Source of the DNA: Pachypanchax playfairii
Lineage: Eukaryota; Chordata; Actinopteri; Cyprinodontiformes; Aplocheilidae
Assembly (NCBI GenBank): GCA_006937955.1
Contig: SSNP01000015.1
Span: 4,980,262 to 5,044,261, forward strand
DNA length: 64,000 bases
Direction: 5' to 3'
Both the position numbers and the translations under genes were made by a program. The notes beneath the pieces were generated by a model, which did no database searches, had not been told where the DNA came from, and worked only from the letters and a program-made list of their open reading frames with translations. Numbering within the stretch: the first letter of the stretch is position 1; each line of letters begins with the position of its first letter. Positions 62,601 to 64,000 of the stretch are shown piece by piece.

Positions 62601-63261
62601 TTGTCATCCATCCCTCATCTACCATCAGACAGCATCAGGGAATCATGAGCCTTTGTCACTCATCTGAACTGTAATTCCATCCCTTCCTACAGTATGTAAT
62701 ACATGATGTTGTGTGTGGGTAATTGAACAACAATTAGTTGTTTTTTTATTATTATTTAAGAAGTTAAAAACCTCTCCTGTCTTGGTGAATAGACACTTAG
62801 AGGTTTTTACACACACTGAGATGTTCTAAAGCTTAGAATGATGAACGTGTGTTTGCCTGCAGTTAATTAGAGTCTCTCTTCCTCTGCAGTGCCCCCTGTA
62901 TTTGCTGTACGACCCAGGAACCAGGTGGTGTCAGTGAGCAGGACGGTCGCCTTCCAGTGTGAAGCCACTGGGAACCCGCAGCCTGCCATTTTCTGGCAGA
63001 GGGAGGGCAGTGAGGTGAGAGTAAATCACCTCTCGGTGTAAATAAATATAATGAACGGGTGTCTAACTGGATTTCTGTGTCGTCTCCAGAGTCTTCTGTT
63101 CTCTTACCAGCCACCACAGCCCTTCAGCCGCCTGTCTGTGTCTCAGATGGGCAGTCTGACCATTACTGATGTTCAGCGCTCTGATGCCGGCTTCTATATC
63201 TGCCAGGCTCTGAACATAGCCGGCAGTGTGATTACCAAAGCACTGCTGGAAGTTACAGACG
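2618..63261 (+). CDS. robo1: Roundabout receptor, 5' part (signal peptide to Ig4), spliced
   Basis: Spliced coding sequence: 2618-2675, 20200-20526, 53635-53792, 56622-56742, 59742-59880, 59985-60112, optional 62587-62595, 62890-63014, 63090-63261. Without the microexon it gives 409 codons plus one base in a single open frame. Residues 1-20 are a signal peptide. Ig1 has Cys51/Trp63/Cys109, Ig2 Cys153/Trp166/Cys202, Ig3 Cys245/Trp257/Cys292 and Ig4 Cys334/Trp346/Cys390. The family is an axon-guidance receptor for Slit ligands, with Slit contact mainly through Ig1-Ig2. Robo1 is preferred over robo2 because the short leader ends CSG before SRLRQEDF as in the mammalian DUTT1 isoform, and because of SHNASLEVAIL, DVMVAVGEPAV and LLFSYQPPQ. 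Some residues (RRSKPD in Ig1) look robo2-like, and fish robo3 cannot be excluded. The gene is truncated by the window edge: Ig5, FN3 repeats, transmembrane segment and CC motifs lie beyond it. Confidence 0.88.
3429..3632 (+). repeat. tRNA-derived SINE, 5' part (split by a Tc1 element)
   Basis: It begins with a tRNA-like head: GTGGCAGTAGCTCAGG resembles an A box, and GGTTCGAATTCC at 3463-3474 is a good pol III B box. The body includes CTTGGGCAAGACAC, frequent in fish SINEs after the tRNA head. The copy is broken at 3632 by the Tc1-type element and continues at 4856. Boundaries are approximate. Confidence 0.75.
3633..3661 (+). repeat. Left terminal inverted repeat of the Tc1 element
   Basis: 29 bp starting CACTCACCGG directly after the TA at 3631-3632. 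It pairs with 4825-4853 with one mismatch, at the 23rd base (G here, A in the right-end complement). Confidence 0.9.
3665..4705 (-). CDS. Tc1/mariner transposase, 346 aa, intact
   Basis: The protein cuts and pastes its own element by the DDE mechanism. Residues 1-110 hold the bipartite helix-turn-helix DNA-binding region (LSISETADLLGFSRTTIS near 23-40, then GRKC at 60-63 in the place of the GRPR linker). The catalytic triad is seen as Asp155 (VAWSDESRF), Asp246 (YFQQDNAPCH) and Glu283 (PDLNPIEHLW). There are 36 residues between the last two, against 34 in classic Tc1, which makes it DD36E. The glycine-rich box GGGGVMVWG lies near 190-198. Length is normal for the family (about 340) and there is no stop or frameshift. 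The stop codon sits 4 bp from the left TIR. Nuclear action is expected. No robo1 function is implied. Confidence 0.95.
   Translation of the reverse strand: MGKKGDLSDFERGMVVGARMAGLSISETADLLGFSRTTISRVYREWSEKEKISSERQFCGRKCLVDARGQRRMARLVRADRKTTVTQITTRYNQGRQKSISERTVRRTLRQMGYSSRRPRWVPLLSAKNRKLRLQFAQAHRNWTIEDWKNVAWSDESRFLLRHSDGRVRIWRQQHESMDPSCLVSTVQAGGGGVMVWGIFSWHSLGPLVPIEHRYNATAYLSIVADHVHPFMTTMYPTSDGYFQQDNAPCHKAGIISDWFLEHDNEFTVLKWPPQSPDLNPIEHLWDVVEREIRIMDVQPTNLRQLCDAIMSIWTKLSEECFQHLVESMPRRIEAVLKAKGGPTRY
4825..4853 (-). repeat. Right terminal inverted repeat of the Tc1 element
   Basis: Reverse complement of the left TIR with one mismatch, ending GTGAGTG just before the TA at 4854-4855. Confidence 0.9.
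4856..4934 (+). repeat. tRNA-derived SINE, 3' part
   Basis: This continues the SINE interrupted at 3632. It has the typical fish SINE/LINE tail GAAGCACTTTGTGTC followed by CACTATACAAGTAAAAACC. Excising the Tc1 element and one TA rejoins a plausible SINE, showing the order of insertion. The end is approximate. Confidence 0.7.
6564..7164 (+). repeat. TTAA-flanked non-autonomous repeat, copy 1
   Basis: About 600 bp bounded by TTAA at both ends, with short inverted termini (TTAAAGAGG... at the left, ...CCCCTTTAA at the right). It is nearly the same as 40204-40895 over its whole length in the same orientation, apart from an insertion in copy 2. It has no coding capacity for a transposase. TTAA duplications are typical of piggyBac-type elements, but the superfamily is not proven. 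Confidence 0.8.
8078..8126 (+). repeat. CA-rich simple repeat
   Basis: Interrupted CA repeats (ACACACACACATGCACAC and similar) in intron 1. Confidence 0.7.
10930..11235 (-). repeat. Decayed interspersed repeat, family not assigned
   Basis: Phrases such as ATGATGCACCAAATGTTTCT and GAAAGGTCTGGATTGCAGGC resemble, from memory, a repeat common in fish genomes that derives from a DNA transposon. It gives a 98-codon open frame on the - strand with no recognisable domain, which I treat as a relic rather than a gene. Confidence 0.4.
18747..18765 (+). repeat. AAT trinucleotide microsatellite
   Basis: Six tandem AAT units in intron 1. Confidence 0.75.
20200..20526 (+). CDS. robo1: robo1 coding exon 2: Ig1
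   Basis: 327 nt, acceptor CTTCCAG and donor GTAAGT, phase 1 at both ends. It encodes residues 20-128: SRLRQEDFPPRIVEHPSD, then the Ig fold with Cys51 (ATLNCKAEGRP), Trp63 (VEWYKDGE) and Cys109 (GSYVCVARNYLG). NAS at 122-124 is an N-glycosylation sequon. The sequence is almost the vertebrate Robo1/Robo2 consensus, including the invariant SHRMLLPSGSLFFLRI. Ig1 is the main Slit-LRR2 contact in this family. As a single-exon domain with symmetric phases it can be skipped without a frameshift, but that would remove Slit binding. Confidence 0.97.
22640..22785 (+). repeat. CCAT tetranucleotide microsatellite
   Basis: About 36 tandem CCAT units with a few CCGT variants near the left end and one TCAT near the right. 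It produces spurious open frames in several reading frames (HPSI and MDGW repeats). Confidence 0.97.
29885..30010 (+). repeat. Decayed retroposon tail ending in ATGG repeats
   Basis: The end (GGTATAGAAAATGGATGG, preceded by GGATCAGGGTCAAGTG) resembles the 3' tail of a widespread fish retroposon whose copies finish in ATGG repeats. It is heavily diverged and the class is uncertain. Confidence 0.5.
30046..30125 (-). repeat. Decayed interspersed repeat
   Basis: AATCAGAATCGTATTTATTG followed by GCCAAGTATC and GGAATTTGACTTGG resembles, from memory, a dispersed fish repeat usually read as the reverse complement of a LINE 3' end. Boundaries are approximate. Confidence 0.45.
30333..30357 (+). other. 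Strong G-quadruplex motif
   Basis: Runs of 6, 6, 4 and 4 G separated by 2, 1 and 1 bases on the + (sense) strand, inside intron 2. Short loops predict a stable quadruplex in DNA or pre-mRNA. The effect is not known. Confidence 0.75.
30805..31180 (-). repeat. Decayed LINE fragment, reverse orientation
   Basis: It starts with CCATCCATCCATC (complement of the ATGG tail) and runs through CCCAGACCTCCTTCTCCCCA, GCCAGTCT-type words and a match to the reverse-transcriptase end of a common fish non-LTR element (for example AACTGCCTCAACCTGGGGCA). The frame is lost by many changes. RTE/Rex-type is my best guess; no full ORF remains. Confidence 0.55.
31364..31495 (+). repeat. Decayed interspersed repeat
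   Basis: CAATTTAGAATCACCAAT, GTGTGAGGAAACTGAAATAC and GAGAACTTGC follow the order of a common fish repeat (ATTTAGAATCACC ... TGTGGGAGGAAACC ... GGAGAACATGC). It is diverged; the class is not assigned. Confidence 0.5.
40204..40895 (+). repeat. TTAA-flanked non-autonomous repeat, copy 2, with insertion
   Basis: Same element as 6564-7164: TTAAAGAGGCC at the left and GGACCTCTTTAA at the right, forming inverted termini with TTAA on both sides. The internal sequence aligns with copy 1 throughout except for about 110 extra bases at 40514-40622. The ends are better preserved here than in copy 1. The small open frame starting at 40790 lies partly inside the repeat and is not a gene. Confidence 0.82.
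40514..40617 (+). mobile_element. Retroposon 3' tail inserted in the TTAA-flanked repeat
   Basis: This extra block is absent from copy 1. It reads TGTAAAGTGCCTTGAAATGA, then GGCGCTTTATAAATAAATAA and ends in two ACTTGAA units, the signature of fish LINE/SINE tails. ACAGC occurs just before it (40509-40513) and after it (40618-40622), a likely target-site duplication. Confidence 0.7.
46274..46299 (+). repeat. CA microsatellite
   Basis: CCACCCACCC followed by about eight CA units in intron 2. Confidence 0.8.
51517..51730 (+). mobile_element. Small MITE with 24-bp inverted repeats and TTAA ends
   Basis: It starts TTAAAGGTACAGTATGTAAG and ends with the near-exact reverse complement (ATTCTTACATGCTGTGCC then TTTAA). 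The inverted ends differ at two positions over about 24 bp. TTAA at both edges is the likely target duplication. It is 214 bp with no ORF. Its ends resemble, from memory, a MITE family common in fish; TTAA suggests a piggyBac-type origin, not proven. Confidence 0.8.
53635..53792 (+). CDS. robo1: robo1 coding exon 3: first part of Ig2
   Basis: 158 nt, acceptor TTTTCCAG, entry phase 1, exit phase 0. It encodes residues 129-181: ILRDDFRQNPVDVMVAVGEP, Cys153 (LECQPPRGHPEP), Trp166 (TISWRRDG), ending DERIT. This is close to mammalian ROBO1 (DVMVAVGEPAV) and less like ROBO2. Ig2 adds to Slit contact. The donor, GTACAA at 53793, is weak (A at +5). It is fixed by continuity with exon 4: DERIT-IRSGKLMI matches the family, and reading on past 53792 departs from it at once. 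Confidence 0.95.
53793..56621 (+). other. robo1: robo1 intron 3
   Basis: A 2.8-kb intron splitting Ig2, with weak donor GTACAA and acceptor CTTTTTTTCAG. It contains a G-run cluster at 54404-54434. No gene or clear transposon is seen; short open frames are not supported. Confidence 0.7.
54404..54434 (+). other. G-quadruplex / G-run cluster in intron 3
   Basis: G runs of 5, 3, 3 and 7 with loops of 6, 3 and 4 bases on the transcribed-sense strand, about 610 nt downstream of the weak exon 3 donor. Intronic G runs are known binding sites for hnRNP F/H and can help weak donors. The role here is inferred. Confidence 0.6.
56622..56742 (+). CDS. robo1: robo1 coding exon 4: second part of Ig2
   Basis: 121 nt, acceptor TTTTTTTCAG, donor GTAATA, entry phase 0, exit phase 1. 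It encodes residues 182-221: IRSGKLMITNTRKSDAGKYI, Cys202 (ICVATNMVGERES), ending AELTVL and the first base of Glu. It completes the Ig2 disulfide with Cys153 of exon 3. The DAGKYxC pattern is the usual F-strand signature of I-set Ig domains. Confidence 0.97.
57308..57400 (+). repeat. Decayed interspersed repeat
   Basis: AATAATAATACATTTTAATT, TAAAGCACTTTTTTTACGAG and ACATAACAGTTAAGG follow the order of a common fish repeat. Boundaries are uncertain. Confidence 0.4.
57487..58480 (+). repeat. Possible transposon remnant, unassigned
   Basis: The block opens with AGGGGTGCACATAAGTGGTC, a hAT-like start, and has CpG-bearing words unlike the flanking intron (CCGCGCCATTTTGAATGCGC near 57955, GGCGCACGCAATTAG near 58458). 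I cannot find a matching right terminal repeat or an ORF. It may be a hAT relic or more than one element. Confidence 0.3.
58930..59330 (+). repeat. LINE 3' end (L2/Maui-like), decayed
   Basis: CATCACTTCACTGGCTTCCT, then TTTAGAATTCGTTTAAAAT and the tail TAAATTGCTTTGATCAACTG, CTATATAAAAAGTTTGACAT reproduce the order of the reverse-transcriptase C-terminus and tail of a fish L2-type element. The reading frame is broken. The sub-family is a guess. Confidence 0.6.
59742..59880 (+). CDS. robo1: robo1 coding exon 5: first part of Ig3
   Basis: 139 nt, acceptor GCCCTCCAG, donor GTAGCT, entry phase 1, exit phase 2. It encodes residues 222-267 plus two bases: ERPTFMKRPSSVVLLADESV, Cys245 (EFHCVVQGDPVP), Trp257 (VRWRKDDSDLPKG). 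The B-strand region differs from human ROBO1 as I recall it, while DPVPTVRWRKDD is shared. The following intron is only 104 bp. Confidence 0.97.
59985..60112 (+). CDS. robo1: robo1 coding exon 6: second part of Ig3
   Basis: 128 nt, acceptor CCCCACAG, donor GTCAGT, entry phase 2, exit phase 1. It encodes residues 268-310: RFEILEDHTLIVRQVTSSDE, Cys292 (GSYTCVVENMVGK), ending SEASATLTVH plus one base of Val. The last codon is shared either with exon 7 (V-PPVFAV) or with the 9-nt microexon (V-N-T), both in frame. Confidence 0.97.
60429..60924 (+). mobile_element. hAT-type MITE with 8-bp target duplications
   Basis: It starts TAGGGCTGGGCGGTATGG and ends GGTATACCGCCCAGCCCTA, inverted repeats matching over about 16 bp. 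It is flanked by perfect 8-bp direct repeats GCATGACA at 60421-60428 and 60925-60932, the hAT signature. It is 496 bp with no transposase, so non-autonomous. The perfect duplications suggest a fairly recent insertion. The 86-codon open frame inside it is not a gene. Confidence 0.92.
62587..62595 (+). CDS. robo1: robo1 9-nt microexon (alternative, Ig3-Ig4 linker)
   Basis: TCAACACGG lies between a strong acceptor (TTCTTTCTCTTTTAG) and a consensus donor (GTAAGT). Entry and exit phases are both 1. Inclusion adds exactly three codons: the linker reads TVH-VNT-VPP instead of TVH-VPP. Downstream, within about 85 nt, are eight YCAY tetramers (62604, 62608, 62615, 62622, 62643, 62656, 62660, 62677), the NOVA-binding motif; YCAY downstream of an exon favours inclusion in the known NOVA map. 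Mammalian Robo1/2 have a NOVA-regulated microexon (e6b) at this position that alters repulsive signalling. Identity with it is inferred from position, size and phase. Confidence 0.85.
62596..62680 (+). promoter_or_regulatory. YCAY cluster: candidate NOVA splicing enhancer
   Basis: Four YCAY tetramers fall in the first 30 nt of the intron and eight within 85 nt downstream of the microexon; two more lie upstream (62549 and 62554). Such clusters bind NOVA1/2 KH domains. Binding here is predicted, not shown. Confidence 0.65.
62890..63014 (+). CDS. robo1: robo1 coding exon 7: first part of Ig4
   Basis: 125 nt, acceptor CCTCTGCAG, donor GTGAGA, entry phase 1, exit phase 0. It encodes residues 311-352 (microexon skipped): VPPVFAVRPRNQVVSVSRTV, Cys334 (AFQCEATGNPQP), Trp346 (AIFWQREGSE). 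It matches the ROBO1 Ig4 start (PPxFxVxPRxQVV, FQCEATGNPQPAIFW). Ig4 is involved in receptor dimerisation and ectodomain arrangement in the family. Confidence 0.97.
63015..63089 (+). other. robo1: robo1 intron 7 (75 bp)
   Basis: A minimal intron within Ig4: donor GTGAGA, acceptor CGTCTCCAG, with in-frame stops that exclude retention as coding sequence. Very short introns like this are typical of teleosts. Confidence 0.92.
63090..63261 (+). CDS. robo1: robo1 coding exon 8: second part of Ig4
   Basis: 172 nt, acceptor CGTCTCCAG, donor GTGAGT, entry phase 0, exit phase 1. It encodes residues 353-409: SLLFSYQPPQPFSRLSVSQM, then GSLTITDVQRSDAGFYI, Cys390 (YICQALNIAGS), ending KALLEVTD plus one base. 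LLFSYQPPQ and the SxITKAxLEVTD ending match ROBO1 rather than ROBO2. This is the last coding exon in the window; the Ig5 exon must lie to the right. Confidence 0.97.
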
Positions 63262-64000
63262 GTGAGTAAAGGGAATGAGCCATGGAGGGCAGATGAGTTG
63301 AGCTCATTTGTAGCTTCATTTTTTTTCATTTCTTTTAATCAAACAGACCAGTTTGTTGCTTCTTTTTTGTTAAGCTACACTTCTTAGGCTACCAATTAAC
63401 TTTGGTTAGATAAAACAACCCTAATCACAAATATGGGATTGGCCATGGGGAGGGATTTCATGTGTTATTTATCAGATGCTGGGTTCAAAAATCTCTGCAT
63501 CTAAAGAGTGTCTAATCAATTTCTCTTACTGCTCAAAAAACACTAATTTGAATGTTTAGTATTAAACGTTAACAAAAAAGGATTCAGAATACTTTATTCA
63601 ATCATTTTAATATAGTTGACATAAACAGAGCAAACTCTTTGTCCTGTTTTAGTGCAGGTATTTGTGGATGAAGACTATTTAATGTCACTCTCAGGCAAAG
63701 TGCTCTAAGGGGGTTCTAATCCAAATCCAACATGATGAAATATCTGTGTTAATGGCTTCAGAAAAGCAATTTAACTTCGCTTGGAGGCTCTCACCAGTAA
63801 TTACACACCTGTGTGGACATGAATACATGTAACACGGTGAAATGTACATATATTATTTTAATGGAGATAATTGGCTTCAGATTGTACATGCATGGAGTTG
63901 TTAAATGCAGGACTGGCAGCAGGTGAGACTCCACAGAGGACAGTTTGAAAATTGATGGATGATGGTCATGTTTTTTTTTTTTTTTGTTTTTTTTTTTTTT
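63262..64000 (+). other. robo1: robo1 intron 8, start
   Basis: Intronic sequence after donor GTGAGT, AT-rich, with no exon seen before the window ends. The last 30 bases are a T tract with one G, a simple repeat. Confidence 0.7.

Larger units (their letters stand above)
60113..62889 (+). other. robo1: robo1 intron 6 (carries the microexon)
   Basis: A 2.8-kb interval between the Ig3 and Ig4 exons. It contains a hAT-type MITE (60429-60924) and the 9-nt microexon (62587-62595) with its YCAY cluster. The rest is AT-rich with no supported gene. Confidence 0.75.

Noticed and set aside
2618..63261. Assignment as robo2, robo3 or another Ig-family receptor
   Set aside because: The order and sequence of the Ig domains are Robo-specific; the CSG-SRLRQEDF junction, DVMVAVGEPAV and LLFSYQPPQ favour robo1. 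Some Ig1 residues are robo2-like, so the paralog call stays short of certain.

Overview
The window comes from a vertebrate nuclear genome, most likely a ray-finned (percomorph-like) teleost. The clues are an AT-rich, intron-dominated gene and a dense scatter of fish-type repeats: a Tc1/mariner element, a tRNA-derived SINE, TTAA-flanked MITEs, a hAT-type MITE, decayed LINE tails and CCAT microsatellite. One host gene spans almost the whole window on the + strand: the 5' part of a Roundabout axon-guidance receptor, best matched to robo1. Nothing looks bacterial, and I recognise no second host gene.

Layout. Positions 1-2100 are 5' flank with one CTCF-like site. The promoter, 5'UTR (two short uORFs) and signal-peptide exon lie at about 2100-2675. 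Intron 1 (17.5 kb) carries an apparently intact DD36E Tc1-type transposon inserted inside a tRNA-SINE, a roughly 600-bp TTAA-flanked repeat and smaller repeats. Exon 2 (20200-20526) encodes Ig1. Intron 2 (33.1 kb) holds a CCAT microsatellite, a strong G-quadruplex motif, decayed LINE pieces, a second copy of the TTAA-flanked repeat (itself carrying a retroposon tail) and a small MITE. From 53.6 kb the exons cluster: exons 3-4 encode Ig2, exons 5-6 Ig3, exons 7-8 Ig4. The gene runs off the right edge, so Ig5, the fibronectin III repeats, the membrane segment and the cytoplasmic CC motifs are not in this window.

All exon junctions keep one reading frame (phases 1,1,0,1,2,1,0,1), giving 409 complete codons plus one base. 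Each of the four Ig domains has its Cys pair and Trp. The product is a cell-surface receptor whose Ig1-Ig2 region binds Slit in other vertebrates.

The most interesting site is a 9-nt microexon at 62587-62595, between the Ig3 and Ig4 exons. It is in frame, would add Val-Asn-Thr to the interdomain linker, has strong splice sites and is followed by a cluster of YCAY tetramers, the NOVA-binding motif. It matches the position and size of the regulated microexon (e6b) described in mammalian Robo1/2. Other points worth checking are the DD36E transposase, the nested insertions, the hAT MITE with perfect 8-bp target duplications, and the two uORFs. Homology calls rest on recall of family sequences; no database search was run.
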